DNA of 64,000 nucleotides from Chlamydiales bacterium (GCA_016185065.1 JACPOL010000004.1:1-64000); one strand, 5' to 3'; numbered from the stretch's first letter, positions 42,351 through 51,842 are shown. The notes: generated by a model from the sequence alone, not told the origin. Numbers and translations are program-made.

Positions 42351-43082
42351 ATGCGAAAAAATATTTACTATCTTCACTTTGATACGATCGACTCGACCAA
42401 TACCTGGGCAAAAAAGAATGCCGAGACATTGGATCCCGATCATTTAACTTGCATCACAGCTCTTGAACAAACCGCAGGAAGGGGCCGATTTAAAAGAAGC
42501 TGGACCTCAGGCAGAGCTCAGAACATCACCGCTACTCTCTTTTTCACACTTCCGAAAGAGAGCACAATTCTTTCAAATATCGGTCAGATTCTCTCCCTCT
42601 CTTGCGCATTAGTTCTGGAGAAGCGGGGCTTCTCTCCTCAAATCAAGTGGCCCAATGATCTGCTCCTATCTGGAAAGAAAGTTGCGGGAATATTATGCGA
42701 GACAGTCACATTAGAAAAACGACTCGCAATCGCGCTTGGAATCGGCATTAACGTCAACATGACAGAAGAGCTTTTAGAGACGATCGATCAGCCCGCAACT
42801 TCGCTTGCACAACTCAGTGGACACACCTGGGATCTCGAGCAGATTCTCGAACCAGTGCTGAAACAGTTCCTTATCGACCTCGAGCTTCTAGAAAAAAAGG
42901 GGTTCTCGGCATTTCAAGAGGCTTATCAGGCGCGTCTGGCCTTCGCTGGGCAGACGATCACTTGCGCCGATGGGATGCAGAACACGCGAGGCACATGCCA
43001 CTCAGTCAGAGATGACGGCAGACTCAACCTTCTTCTCCCCAATGGCAGCATGACCACCGTCTCAGCGGGTGAGATCTTCTAA
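42351..43082 (+). CDS. birA: Biotin-protein ligase BirA (no HTH domain)
   Basis: Attaches biotin to the carrier subunit of acetyl-CoA carboxylase. STNTWAKKN, TAGRGRFKRSWTS (biotinyl-AMP loop), KWPNDLLLSGKKVAGILCE and GIGINVN are all present, with the small C-terminal domain. No N-terminal DNA-binding domain, so it is not a repressor. The ATG at 42351 is chosen; a GTG at 42330 is possible. Ends 1 bp from the convergent nifU-like gene. Confidence 0.92.
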   Translation: MRKNIYYLHFDTIDSTNTWAKKNAETLDPDHLTCITALEQTAGRGRFKRSWTSGRAQNITATLFFTLPKESTILSNIGQILSLSCALVLEKRGFSPQIKWPNDLLLSGKKVAGILCETVTLEKRLAIALGIGINVNMTEELLETIDQPATSLAQLSGHTWDLEQILEPVLKQFLIDLELLEKKGFSAFQEAYQARLAFAGQTITCADGMQNTRGTCHSVRDDGRLNLLLPNGSMTTVSAGEIF

Positions 43083-43083
43083 G

Positions 43084-43824
43084 TTATGTTGGAACAATGA
43101 TGAGGTCGGGATAGATCTTGGCGCGCAGAATCTGTTGAATTGAGTTGAGCGTCGCACCAGTTGATGAGTAGCACGTTGTGCAGGCGCCTTGATAGGAGAT
43201 GAGCACTTCGCGCTCACCTACGAAATCGACGACTTGAACGCCGCCTGCATCGAGCTCCACGTAGGGTCGGATATCTCTAGCAATTACCTCTTCGATCACA
43301 CTCATCTTCTGAGCCACAGAGAGCCCTTTCCAGCCAGGATACTCAACCTTCTCGCCTAGATCCATCTCCTCATCCGAAATAGGAGGAGCCACATAGGCGT
43401 CGACAATTGGAATGTCCATGCACTGCTCTGCCGCGCGCTCCACTGCTTCTATCACCTGGTTGAAAACCCAAGCTGTCTCTTCAGAAAAGGCGCTCTCCTC
43501 GTTCTTTCCTCGCATCTGCTTATCCAGAAGCTCCGCAGAGAGCCTTCTCGCTTGCTCATAGTTTTTGCGAAGGAGAAGTCCGCACGCGTAATCGGCTATC
43601 GCGATCAATTCAGGCGGGCCAAAGGCTTGAAATTTCGCATCTGCAATCACCCCATCTGTCGGATCGACCAGAAGATAGAATTGCACGAGGCGCCCAAGCT
43701 CCAAAGAGCCCTCTCTGCCTATCGCAAGTCTCATCATCTTCGCTGCAGCTTCTTCAGCTGTGATGTGACCTGCGCTTAGCGCATTTTCTAAATGGCTTAA
43801 ATTCTTTTTACTGAGCTGTTGCAT
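43084..43824 (-). CDS. nifU: NifU-like Fe-S scaffold protein
   Basis: A 246-residue protein with an IscU-like N-terminal part (DAKFQAFGPPELIAIADYAC, about 60-79) and a C-terminal NifU domain with QGACTTCYSSTGATLNSIQQ, where the CxxC binds the cluster. In the N-terminal part the first scaffold Cys (normally a Gly-Cys after the FxxxG segment) is replaced, so only the C-terminal domain looks fully competent. The start overlaps the end of the NifS-like gene. Confidence 0.83.
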   Translation of the reverse strand: MQQLSKKNLSHLENALSAGHITAEEAAAKMMRLAIGREGSLELGRLVQFYLLVDPTDGVIADAKFQAFGPPELIAIADYACGLLLRKNYEQARRLSAELLDKQMRGKNEESAFSEETAWVFNQVIEAVERAAEQCMDIPIVDAYVAPPISDEEMDLGEKVEYPGWKGLSVAQKMSVIEEVIARDIRPYVELDAGGVQVVDFVGEREVLISYQGACTTCYSSTGATLNSIQQILRAKIYPDLIIVPT

Positions 43825-44950
43825 AGTCACTGATTAATTTTGACGAGTAGGTGCGAAGCTTTCTAACCGCAGCTACAATTTTTTCAAGCGCATAGTCGAT
43901 CTGCTCTTCAGTTGTCTCGTGGGAGAGCGCAAAACTAAGCGTCGTATGCGCAAGCGAGCTCTCCACTCCTGAGCTCTGAAAGAGCTCACCAAGAAGTGGA
44001 CTTCCTAGAGCTGCATGGATGCCATCTTTCTGCAGAAGAGAGAGAAGAGCTTCTTTATGAGCGCCCGGAAATGCGATTGCGCTAATATGCGGCACTCGAT
44101 CGCTCTGAGAAAAAAGCGGAGCGACATCTGGAAGGTGCCTTGCAAGCTCCTCTTCTAACTTAGCTCTTAATCTAGCCGTCTCTAAACAGACATGGTCTAT
44201 CGAGTCGTAGAGCAGCTCCTGTGAGTGAGAGAGTGCGGCTATTGAAGCTGCAAAACTCTCTTCATCACTATCTCTGATTGCTGAAGCAAAGACTCCTTTT
44301 TTTAAGAGCAGCCCGGCTGCTTCAGGAGCATGAAGGGATCTGCCCTCAAAAGTGAGAAAATCGGCTTGGAGGTCTTGAAAACGAAAGAAGAGCTTGCCAA
44401 GCACTGCGCTTGCATCGAGGTGAAGAAGGACCCCCTTCCTCTTGCACACCTCACTTAAGTCTAGAGCGGGCTGAATCACACCCGTAAAAGGATGCGCCCA
44501 AGAGAGAGAAACGAGAGCAGTGCGAGGTCCAATTGCAGCTTCCAGTGCTTCCGGAGTGAGCAGACCGCGAGAGTCGAGAGAGGTAGTTTTTAATGTGCAG
44601 CCCAGTTTTTGTAGATGTTTGGCTCCCGATGCTTCAGAAAGGTCTCCTGGAGCAAAGAGAAAGTGATTGCGCCCTGTCTCTCGTGCTACTTCGAGATACA
44701 CAGCTAGCAGGAGCCGCTGAATAGCCACCTCTCCGCTGCTTGCAAAAACAAACTGATCATCCGCTGCCGCACCTAGTCGCAAGCAGATATTTTGAGACTC
44801 TTTTTTATAAACCGAAGCGAGAAGCGCGCTGATAGGCTGTCCATGATGAGGCGCCTCCCACATCTCTTTTTGAAATGAGAGAGCTCTCTCTTTCACAGAC
44901 GGAAAAGGAGGTGAAAGTGTCTGATTGTCTAGATATGCGCTTCTCTTCAT
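43808..44950 (-). CDS. NifS-like protein lacking PLP lysine and catalytic cysteine
   Basis: A 380-residue homologue of group I cysteine desulfurases, seen in YLDNQTLSP, HLDASAVLGK and the C-terminal ETTEEQIDYALEKIV. But the PLP-lysine motif SxHKxxGPKG reads FEGRSLHAPEAAG (His-Lys became R204-S205), the Cys loop GSAC reads GSPL, the Gln after DA is Ala, and the substrate Arg before the ETTEEQ segment is missing. It should not act as a desulfurase unless it uses different residues. Start at the ATG overlapping the gpmA stop (ATGA). It may be a structural partner of the NifU-like protein (inference). Confidence 0.8.
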   Translation of the reverse strand: MKRSAYLDNQTLSPPFPSVKERALSFQKEMWEAPHHGQPISALLASVYKKESQNICLRLGAAADDQFVFASSGEVAIQRLLLAVYLEVARETGRNHFLFAPGDLSEASGAKHLQKLGCTLKTTSLDSRGLLTPEALEAAIGPRTALVSLSWAHPFTGVIQPALDLSEVCKRKGVLLHLDASAVLGKLFFRFQDLQADFLTFEGRSLHAPEAAGLLLKKGVFASAIRDSDEESFAASIAALSHSQELLYDSIDHVCLETARLRAKLEEELARHLPDVAPLFSQSDRVPHISAIAFPGAHKEALLSLLQKDGIHAALGSPLLGELFQSSGVESSLAHTTLSFALSHETTEEQIDYALEKIVAAVRKLRTYSSKLISDYATAQ

Positions 44951-45639
44951 TTTACAGAAGGCTCTTTTTCCCACACGTGGTCGTGGAAGTTGTAGATCAC
45001 AGGCTTACCGGTAGGAAGCTCCAGCTCTACGACCTGTTCTTTCGTTAGACCATCGAGATGCATCATGATTGCACGCAGAGAGTTTCCATGGGCGGAGATA
45101 AATACATTTTTACCCGCTTCGAGATAGGGAACGACCATCTCTTTAAAATAGGGTATAGCACGCGCTGCCGTCATCGCCAGGCTCTCGCCTTCAGGCGGGG
45201 CAACGTCAAAACTGCGTCTCCAGATCTTGACCTGCTCTTCTCCGTATTTGTCCATCATCTCGCGCTTGTTCATACCTTGCAGGCGTCCATACATTCTCTC
45301 ATTGAGCTGCCATGCGGCAATCACAGGAGTGCACGTCTTTTCAGCTTCTTTGCTATAGATCTGGGCCCACTCTTCGAGTTTGCCTTGACCCCGGTGGAGA
45401 ATACGTGGAACTTTCTTCGAATCATGAACGCTCATTACGAGCATGGCTGTCATTTCCGCGCGCACAAGAGAGGAGATGAAGATAACGTCGAACGGAATGT
45501 GCGCAATCTTTTTTCCCGCATCTAGCGCTTCCTGGATTCCTTCAACACTCAGAGGGATATCCACCCATCCTGTAAAAAGGTTGAGCTTATTCCACTCCGA
45601 CTGCCCGTGTCTCATCATGACAAGTTTTGCTTTCGACAT
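44947..45639 (-). CDS. gpmA: 2,3-bisphosphoglycerate-dependent phosphoglycerate mutase
   Basis: Glycolytic enzyme, 230 residues from the ATG at 45639. MRHGQSEWNKLNLFTGWVD holds the phospho-His (RHG); the second catalytic His is in FISAHGNSLRA, and YGRLQGMNK is typical. Coupled to the NifS-like gene by ATGA, as the pgm-nifS-nifU order in Chlamydia suggests. Confidence 0.94.
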   Translation of the reverse strand: MSKAKLVMMRHGQSEWNKLNLFTGWVDIPLSVEGIQEALDAGKKIAHIPFDVIFISSLVRAEMTAMLVMSVHDSKKVPRILHRGQGKLEEWAQIYSKEAEKTCTPVIAAWQLNERMYGRLQGMNKREMMDKYGEEQVKIWRRSFDVAPPEGESLAMTAARAIPYFKEMVVPYLEAGKNVFISAHGNSLRAIMMHLDGLTKEQVVELELPTGKPVIYNFHDHVWEKEPSVK

Positions 45640-45664
45640 AATCTCAATCCTACCAGGCGCATAC

Positions 45665-46024
45665 CTATTCGGCAATCAGCGTCTTTGATATGTTCTCATG
45701 CTTTTCAAGGACCGGAAGCCCATTTGCGATGTGAAAGAAGTAGGCTGTATTCATGGGCGATTGCAGAGCTGAAATGAGCACAGATCCTGTAGCTGGATCG
45801 ATGATCGTTAAATGGTAGCCGCCTTTGTATAGGAGAAAATCCTCTCGAATCAGAATCTCTTCGCTGCTCTGATTAGATATGATAATTCCACCATGCAGTG
45901 CGATCTTCTCTCCCGGCCGCAAAGAGCCCTCCATGGGACGTGTATCGTAAGGAATGCGCAAAGCCTCTTGATGACTCTGCTTCTGGATATGATGCTGGAT
46001 ATTTTGATGTAACTCTGCTTGCAT
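45665..46024 (-). CDS. Uncharacterised small protein
   Basis: 119 residues, ATG with AAGGTT upstream. It begins with a His/Gln-rich helix (MQAELHQNIQHHIQKQSHQE) followed by a beta-rich part (GEKIALHGGIIISNQSSEEI, then YHLTIIDPATGSVLISALQS). No signal or membrane segment, no family known to me. It ends 25 bp before gpmA on the same strand. Confidence 0.55.
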   Translation of the reverse strand: MQAELHQNIQHHIQKQSHQEALRIPYDTRPMEGSLRPGEKIALHGGIIISNQSSEEILIREDFLLYKGGYHLTIIDPATGSVLISALQSPMNTAYFFHIANGLPVLEKHENISKTLIAE

Positions 46025-46161
46025 AAAAAACCTTCTTTTTAAAGAAAAATATGGTAATTAATTACAACAAAGATACCACGATTGTTTATATAATAAAATT
46101 AAAATAGTTTCTGCGGAACTCTTGATTTTCTATTTGTGGTTTTTGCTTTCATTATTCTATT

Positions 46162-46875
46162 ATGTCCCCTATGGAAACAAAAAAACGTCTAAGTAAGGCG
46201 CTTGCTGCTGCAGGTGTCGCCTCAAGAAGAGCTTGTGAAGAGCTCATCTTCGCCGGAAAAGTGAAGGTAAATGGAAAGGTGGTCTTCGTTCCCCAAACTC
46301 TTGTCTCTTGGGAGCACGACACCATTCAGGTGCATGGAAGGCTGATTTCGAACGAAGAAAAAAAAGTCTATTATATTCTTAATAAGCCTACGGGATACAT
46401 CTGCTCGAACGCCCGTGTAGGCACAAAAAAAATTGTCACAGATTTATTTGAGCCTCTCACACACCGCCTCTTCACAATTGGCCGTCTCGATAGAGACACA
46501 ACAGGACTTATACTTGTTACCAACGATGGCCACTTTTCTCAGAAAGTGATCCACCCCTCATCGAACGTTCAGAAAGAGTATCTCGTAAAAGTTCAAGAAG
46601 AGATTAAACACGAGCATCTTGAAACAATTGGACGCGGAGCTGAAATAGAAGGCACTTGGGTAAAACCTCAGCGTGTTACCAAAGTTCGCCGCGGCACCTT
46701 AAAAGTCGTCGTCCTCGAAGGAAAAAAGAGAGAAGTTCGCTATCTAGTAGAAAAAGCAGGATTGCAGATTCTCTCCCTCGAACGCATCCGTATCGGCGGC
46801 CTCACACTCGGACGTCTCGCCCTCGGCGCCTGGCGCTCCCTCACCGAAAAAGAGAAAGAAGCCATCTTCCAATAG
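46162..46875 (+). CDS. RsuA/RluB-family rRNA pseudouridine synthase
   Basis: A 237-residue enzyme with an N-terminal S4 RNA-binding domain (RLSKALAAAGVASRRACEEL) and catalytic core with Asp in IGRLDRDTTGLILVTNDG; KKREVRYLVEKAGLQILSLER closes the domain as in RluB/RluF. A homologue (yjbC) lies in the same block in Chlamydia. It leads into the palindromic element at 46875. Exact target (23S site) is inferred only. Confidence 0.9.
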   Translation: MSPMETKKRLSKALAAAGVASRRACEELIFAGKVKVNGKVVFVPQTLVSWEHDTIQVHGRLISNEEKKVYYILNKPTGYICSNARVGTKKIVTDLFEPLTHRLFTIGRLDRDTTGLILVTNDGHFSQKVIHPSSNVQKEYLVKVQEEIKHEHLETIGRGAEIEGTWVKPQRVTKVRRGTLKVVVLEGKKREVRYLVEKAGLQILSLERIRIGGLTLGRLALGAWRSLTEKEKEAIFQ

Positions 46876-47093
46876 GAAGAGAGCGCTCGGAGAAGAAATG
46901 GACATAAACGGACGAGAACGGACAGGAAATGGACGAAAATGGACACGCGCTAAAGAAAGAATTCTTTTCCTCTCTCTTGCCCGCCTGTCCATTTTCTGTC
47001 CGTTCTTGTCCATGAATGTCCGTGTTCTCAGGCGGGCTAGGCCGTAGGCCTTCTTCTCCGAGCGCTTCCCAGGCGGGCTAGGCCGCAGGCCTT
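46875..47093. repeat. Compound palindromic element, GGACGAGAACGGACAGG type
   Basis: Outer arms near GCGCTCGGAGAAGAA (46882-46897) and TTCTTCTCCGAGCGC (47051-47065) enclose inner arms built of GGAC words (46899-46944) and GTCC words (46986-47021). To the right, two 23-bp direct repeats AGGCGGGCTAGGCCGTAGGC (47030 and 47071, one base different) follow. No gene inside. This is the only such element not between convergent genes. Confidence 0.85.
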
Positions 47094-47182
47094 TTTCCCC
47101 ACGCGCTCTTCGCGAAGACCGAAGGCCTTAGCAATAAAAAGAAGAAGTTGTATAATGCGCTTTCTTTTTGCAAGGTCAAACG

Positions 47183-47857
47183 ATGCTCACAATAGCCAGA
47201 CTTTTCGGAAAATCTCCTTTTGCTCCTCTACAGAGCCACATGAATAAGGTGGCTGGCTGCGTGGAGAAGCTCTCGCAAGTGATCTCCTCCCTTTCTGAGA
47301 TCAGCAAAGGAGATCTCGAAAAGCTCGTGGACGAGCTATGCAAGTTAGAGCATGAGGCCGATCTAACAAAAAACGATATCCGCAACCACCTGCCGCGAAG
47401 CCTCTTCCTCCCGATCGACCGCGGTCAATTTCTTGAAATTCTATCGATCCAAGATAGCATCGCTGACAAAGCGGAAGACATCGGCATTCTCCTAACTCTG
47501 CGTCCACTGGTTCCATTTAAAAATTTCAAAGAAGAGATTCTTGCACTCTTTCAAAAAAGCGCGGTGGTCTTCTGGGATTCAAAACACATTATTGAAGAGA
47601 TAGATGAGCTTCTCGAATCCTCATTTGGAGGCATTGAAGCGGAAAAAGTTAAGGAGATGGTCGAGCAGACTGCCTACAAAGAACACGAGGTCGATCTCAT
47701 GCAAAGAGGGCTCATGAAACAGCTCTTTTCAAGTGGCGATTCGCTCTCGGCTCCCGATTTTCATCTATGGCATAAACTGATTGAAGAGATCTCTGGGCTC
47801 TCCAATCTCTCTGAAAAATTGGCAAACCGCATCCGGATGGTGCTAGAACTTAAGTAG
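47183..47857 (+). CDS. PhoU-like (DUF47/TIGR00153) phosphate transport accessory protein
   Basis: A 224-residue helical protein of the DUF47 family that accompanies PiT permeases: LCKLEHEADLTKNDIRNHLP and EQTAYKEHEVDLMQRGLMKQ carry the metal-binding Asp/Glu/His of the family's two helical bundles. I start at the ATG at 47183 with AAGG upstream; a TTG five codons earlier is possible. It lies 4 bp before the permease, as in Chlamydia. Confidence 0.88.
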   Translation: MLTIARLFGKSPFAPLQSHMNKVAGCVEKLSQVISSLSEISKGDLEKLVDELCKLEHEADLTKNDIRNHLPRSLFLPIDRGQFLEILSIQDSIADKAEDIGILLTLRPLVPFKNFKEEILALFQKSAVVFWDSKHIIEEIDELLESSFGGIEAEKVKEMVEQTAYKEHEVDLMQRGLMKQLFSSGDSLSAPDFHLWHKLIEEISGLSNLSEKLANRIRMVLELK

Positions 47858-47861
47858 AGGA

Positions 47862-49286
47862 ATGGAAGTCGAATCGATTCTTAGAATCCTTGTTCTCGCC
47901 ATCGGTTTTTACATGGCGTGGAATATCGGCGCAAATGATGTCTCCAATGCGATGGGAACATCAGTGGGGTCAGGAGCGCTGACGCTGCGTAGAGCCGTAA
48001 TTCTCGCTGCTATTCTTGAATTTTGCGGTGCTTTTTTTGTAGGCGCTCCCGTAACGGAGACGATGCAAAAAGGGCTAATAGATACCACTCTCTTTGCCTC
48101 GCAGCCTTTAATTCTAATTCTTGGCATGTGTGCAGCCCTCTTGGGTACAGCCCTCTGGCTTCAGATCGCTTCGATATGCGGCTGGCCCGTCTCGACCACT
48201 CACGCAATTGTCGGAGCCATTCTGGGCTTTGGAGCTCTAGTAGGCGGAGCAGATGCGATCAACTGGGGAGAGACCGGTTCAGTCGCCATCAGCTGGGTGC
48301 TCTCACCAGTCTTAAGCGGGCTCTTCGCCTTCCTGCTTTTCAATCTTCTGCAGAAGAAAATTCTATTTACGATGAATCCGACGGAGTCGACACTCAAGCT
48401 CTTCCCCCTGCTCATCTTTTTCGTCTTCGGGACCTTCACTCTCAGCCTCATCTTCAATGGCCTCGAAAATTTAGACCTCAGCCTCTCCTTTCCTGAAGCC
48501 CTTGGAATCGCACTCCTCGTCGGCCTCATTTGCGCCACCATATGCTACTTCATTCTTAGAAGAGCTGCCTTCCCTCTCGCCGCTGAAGCGACCGTCTCAA
48601 GACATCTACCGCAGCATGTTATCAGCTTGGAAAAAGCGGTTAAACACTTGCAGCGCGTACACGTCTCTTCCTCCCACGATACGCACGAGAAAGTTGGAAC
48701 GCTTCTGGAAGAGGTAAAGACTCTCTCTCAGAGATTACGCAAGGAGACCAGCTTTGCTGAAAGAGCCTCTGAATACCATGTTGTGGAAAAACTATTTGGT
48801 TACTTGCAGATCTTCAGCGCCTGCTTTGTCGCTTTCGCCCATGGAGCCAACGACGTAGCGAATGCGATCGGTCCCGTCGCTGCAGTTCTCGACATCATTA
48901 AAAATGGCGTCATCCCAGAAGTTGCTTCTGTGCCTACCTGGCTGCTGGCCTTTGGCGGTCTTGGTATTGTCATTGGTCTTGCCACCTTCGGCTGGCGCGT
49001 GATGGAGACAATTGGCAAGAAGATCACAGAGCTCACTCCAACACGCGGCTTCTGCGCTGAGTTTGGAGCAGCAACCACCATTCTACTCGCCTCAAAAATG
49101 GGCCTTCCGATCTCGACGACTCACTGCCTTGTAGGAGCGGTCCTTGGCGTCGGAATGGCGCGCGGTTTTCGCGCCCTAAACATGTCGACCGTCCGCGAGA
49201 TCATCCTCTCCTGGATCGTAACAATCCCCGCCAGCGCCATCATCAGCATCCTCTGCTTCTACATCCTCAAATTCATCTTCGTCTAG
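47862..49286 (+). CDS. pit: PiT-family phosphate permease
   Basis: Inorganic phosphate transporter, 474 residues. Both PiT signature repeats are present: WNIGANDVSNAMGTSVGS near the start and AFAHGANDVANAIGPVAAV in the second half, plus ICGWPVSTTHAIVGAI and KMGLPISTTHCLVGAVLG. A cytosolic loop of about 90 residues separates the halves. Cotranscribed with the PhoU-like gene. Confidence 0.93.
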   Translation: MEVESILRILVLAIGFYMAWNIGANDVSNAMGTSVGSGALTLRRAVILAAILEFCGAFFVGAPVTETMQKGLIDTTLFASQPLILILGMCAALLGTALWLQIASICGWPVSTTHAIVGAILGFGALVGGADAINWGETGSVAISWVLSPVLSGLFAFLLFNLLQKKILFTMNPTESTLKLFPLLIFFVFGTFTLSLIFNGLENLDLSLSFPEALGIALLVGLICATICYFILRRAAFPLAAEATVSRHLPQHVISLEKAVKHLQRVHVSSSHDTHEKVGTLLEEVKTLSQRLRKETSFAERASEYHVVEKLFGYLQIFSACFVAFAHGANDVANAIGPVAAVLDIIKNGVIPEVASVPTWLLAFGGLGIVIGLATFGWRVMETIGKKITELTPTRGFCAEFGAATTILLASKMGLPISTTHCLVGAVLGVGMARGFRALNMSTVREIILSWIVTIPASAIISILCFYILKFIFV

Positions 49287-49319
49287 CCACATCTGTAATT
49301 AATTTTTGCATTCAGCAGA

Positions 49320-50044
49320 ATAGACATGTCGGGTAGGCCAGGAGAAAGCTTCGCTTTCTCTCGGGGCCTCCCTGCGACCCTCTTGCGCTGCATCTCGCTT
49401 TGCCAAATCGCGTCCTCGAAGAAGGGGTGTACAGAGTACTACCCCGTTGGCGCGCTCGCCGCGCTCTCCTGCGGGTGCAATTTTGCTGTGCGATATGCAT
49501 CGAAGGGCTGCTCAAGGCGCTCATTCCCCGCCGGACTTACGTCTCGGTTGCGGGGCCCCTTTCGCGTCCAGTCGCAGTTGTAGATAAAGAGACTGAAGAC
49601 CTTTCTCTTCAAACTCTTTGCCTAGCCCTGCGACTGGACGCGAAAGGGACCCACGACGTAGGAAGTGGGATGAGCGCCTCGAGCAGCCGATGGCCGCAAG
49701 TACTCAGTTCGTACAATTTTTGCACTTTGGGCTGACGTGAAAGCTCCCGCGGTTGAGATGGCGTGAAGGGGGCCGTATTGCATTAATACTGTCCCCTTTC
49801 TCGCCATCTCAACCCCGGGGCTTTGACGCAGCCGAAAGCGTAAAAATTTTGCGCACTGAGTACCGGGGCAAAGAGCAATTGCGTCGAAGTTGCGAAGAGC
49901 AGTGCTCCGCACGGCGAGCAACCCGAGACGCGATAGCCTCACGTCAGTGAGCGGTGATCAAAGCCCTAGTTAGGCTCAAGGGGGGCAGCTGGGGGGCTCG
50001 AGAGAAGGCTGAAAGCACTTCTCCTAGACCCCCGACATGTCTAT
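49320..50044. repeat. 725-bp compound element with inverted ends
   Basis: Bounded by TAGACATGTCGGG (49321 on) and CCCGACATGTCTA; about 55 bp at each end are imperfect inverted repeats. The left 265 bp match, in reverse, the right half of the 10484-10981 element. The middle holds a further long palindrome (49690-49868). No transposase or credible gene. It fills the gap between the convergent pit and hemH genes. Confidence 0.88.
49690..49868. repeat. Inner ~178-bp foldback inside the 725-bp element
   Basis: Left words GTACTCAGT, ACAATTTTTGCA and GGTTGAGATGGCG recur in reverse complement (CGCCATCTCAACC, AAAATTTT, ACTGAGTAC) around the centre GTATTGCATTAATAC near 49782. It has the same size and full-length hairpin form as the free-standing elements at 13376 and 31303. 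Confidence 0.75.
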
Positions 50045-50074
50045 TCAACTAAAAACACTAGCCCGTTTGTAAAA

Positions 50075-51052
50075 TCATTGCCTGATAAGGGGGGAGTTTT
50101 CGGAGTGGGGGCCGTCATGGAGGATTTGGGGGATGGCCGCTAGCCAGTCGGGACGCTGGTTGAGAGCGGGGCAGCGGTAAGCCTTAAGTCCCGCTTCGCG
50201 GATCTTCGTCAGATAGAGGGTCTCGATCTCAAAGAGAGTTTCGATGTGATCTGAAGTGAAAGAGAGAGGGATTAACACCACGTGCACTCTATCCTGATTC
50301 CATGATCTGATCGACTCGCAAACTTCGTCAGTATAAGGACGAAGCCACTCTCCTCTCCCAAACTTGGACTGGTAAGAGAGGTTAGAAATTGCTAGAGGAA
50401 AGGCCTCTGCAATTGCAAAAAAGGAGGCGACGCACTCCTGCTGGTAGGGATCTCCCCTATTCACAAATTTTTGTGGAAGTCCGTGAGCAGAAAAGAGAAG
50501 TACCACCTCTTTTTCAGCCAGCTTCTGTTCGGCAAGATACTCTCGTATGCAGCTCTGCATCGCTCTAATATAAGCGGGATGGGTCGCATAAGATTTAATC
50601 CAGCGCAGCTTTGCAACCTGTTCCTCAGGCAAATTCTTCTGAAAGAAGCGCGCAATACTCCCGGTAGTGGCATAGCTAAATTGTGGGAACATGGGGAAAA
50701 CTAGGGTCTCTCTTGCTCCAAAGTCTGCAATCTTCTGTAAAGAGCTGGCGTGAGTTTCAAGAAGATAGCGATGAAAAGTCGCAATGCGGTGACCTGTCAT
50801 CCGCCGCATAGCCTCTGCAACCGCCTCTGTGTCCTCAAAAATTGGAGAGCGCCCGCCTATCTGCTCATAGTCGTGCTTAACTTTAAGTGTTCTTTTTTTT
50901 GCAATGCGTGTGAAAAAAGACCTCTGCAAAAATGAGGGAAAGGGCGTCCGTATCACATCTTCATCGGTCAATAGCTCGATGAGAAAAGACTCGATCTCAT
51001 CGAGATTTCTCGGGCCACCAAAATTCACAATCAGAGTATTTTTTTCCATCAC
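50075..51052 (-). CDS. hemH: Ferrochelatase
   Basis: Inserts Fe2+ into protoporphyrin IX at the end of haem synthesis. 325 residues; NFGGPRNLDEIESFL, the catalytic His in LLFSAHGLPQKFV and the Glu in SFTSDHIETLFEIE are intact. A second ATG one codon in (51049) is equally possible. Divergent from the fliY-type gene, as I recall in Chlamydia. Confidence 0.93.
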   Translation of the reverse strand: MMEKNTLIVNFGGPRNLDEIESFLIELLTDEDVIRTPFPSFLQRSFFTRIAKKRTLKVKHDYEQIGGRSPIFEDTEAVAEAMRRMTGHRIATFHRYLLETHASSLQKIADFGARETLVFPMFPQFSYATTGSIARFFQKNLPEEQVAKLRWIKSYATHPAYIRAMQSCIREYLAEQKLAEKEVVLLFSAHGLPQKFVNRGDPYQQECVASFFAIAEAFPLAISNLSYQSKFGRGEWLRPYTDEVCESIRSWNQDRVHVVLIPLSFTSDHIETLFEIETLYLTKIREAGLKAYRCPALNQRPDWLAAIPQILHDGPHSENSPLIRQ

Positions 51053-51089
51053 AGTGACATTTCTCTTTTAATCTGCTAATCTGTGCAGT

Positions 51090-51842
51090 ATGCAAAGAAT
51101 TCGATTTTCGCTCCTCCTCTTTATCTCTCTTGTAGCATTCGTCTGCGGCTGCTCCGGCGGCTTCAATGGCAGAGAGTGGAAAATTGCAATCGATGAGAGC
51201 TGGTATCCGCTTAATCTGATGGGAAGAGATAAACAGGTCATCGGCTTCACCACGGATCTTTTGCAAGAGGTTTCGGCCCTGCAACGAATCAGAATCGTCA
51301 GAGTACAAGAGAACTGGAATAACCTACTCTCTCACCTACAGCAGAAACAGTATGAGGGGATGCTCTCTTCGATGTACCCCTATACTTTTTATGAAAAACA
51401 GTACGACTTCTCCAAGCCCTTTCTCCTCACTGGGCCTGTTCTAGTCCTCCCTTTCTCCTCAAAAGAGACCTCATTGAAAGCTTTTTCAGGTAAAGAGATC
51501 GCTGTCGTCACAGGCTCTCACAACTCTCTTATCGTGGAGAAGTACCCCGGGGTTATCATCCGCAATTATGAATCGATCCCAGATGCGTTTAACGACATCG
51601 TAGCAGGCGTCATCGATGGTGCCGTGGTCGATGTTCTCCCTGCCACAGCCTATTGTCAGGATCTCTTTCAGAATCAACTAAAAGTTGCCAGCGCTCCCAT
51701 GAACGACCAGGGGCTTCGTCTAGTAACTCTGCACGACCAGTCTCCCGAACTCATCGAGTCGTTCAACTCCGCTCTCGAAAAACTGCGAGCAAGCGGAAAA
51801 TACGCAGAGCTCTCCCGCAAATGGGGCCTCCCCCCTCAATAA
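51090..51842 (+). CDS. Amino-acid ABC transporter binding lipoprotein (FliY/GlnH type)
   Basis: Family 3 solute-binding protein of 250 residues: signal peptide with lipobox (LLLFISLVAFVCGC), then the periplasmic-binding fold (WKIAIDESWYPLNLMG, DFSKPFLLTGPVLV, GKEIAVVTGSHNSLIVEKYP). Closest in look to the chlamydial fliY gene beside hemH. No permease or ATPase is adjacent, so it must work with subunits elsewhere. Ligand not predictable, polar amino acids likely. Confidence 0.87.
   Translation: MQRIRFSLLLFISLVAFVCGCSGGFNGREWKIAIDESWYPLNLMGRDKQVIGFTTDLLQEVSALQRIRIVRVQENWNNLLSHLQQKQYEGMLSSMYPYTFYEKQYDFSKPFLLTGPVLVLPFSSKETSLKAFSGKEIAVVTGSHNSLIVEKYPGVIIRNYESIPDAFNDIVAGVIDGAVVDVLPATAYCQDLFQNQLKVASAPMNDQGLRLVTLHDQSPELIESFNSALEKLRASGKYAELSRKWGLPPQ

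Noticed and set aside
47030..47093. Two 23-bp direct repeats 41 bp apart, considered as a CRISPR start
   Set aside because: Only two units, internally palindromic, part of a larger palindromic element, and no cas gene in the window.
49326..49950. Open frames of 65-111 residues in the 725-bp element
   Set aside because: Products of the GC-rich repeat, mirrored on both strands, with no ribosome site and no family resemblance.
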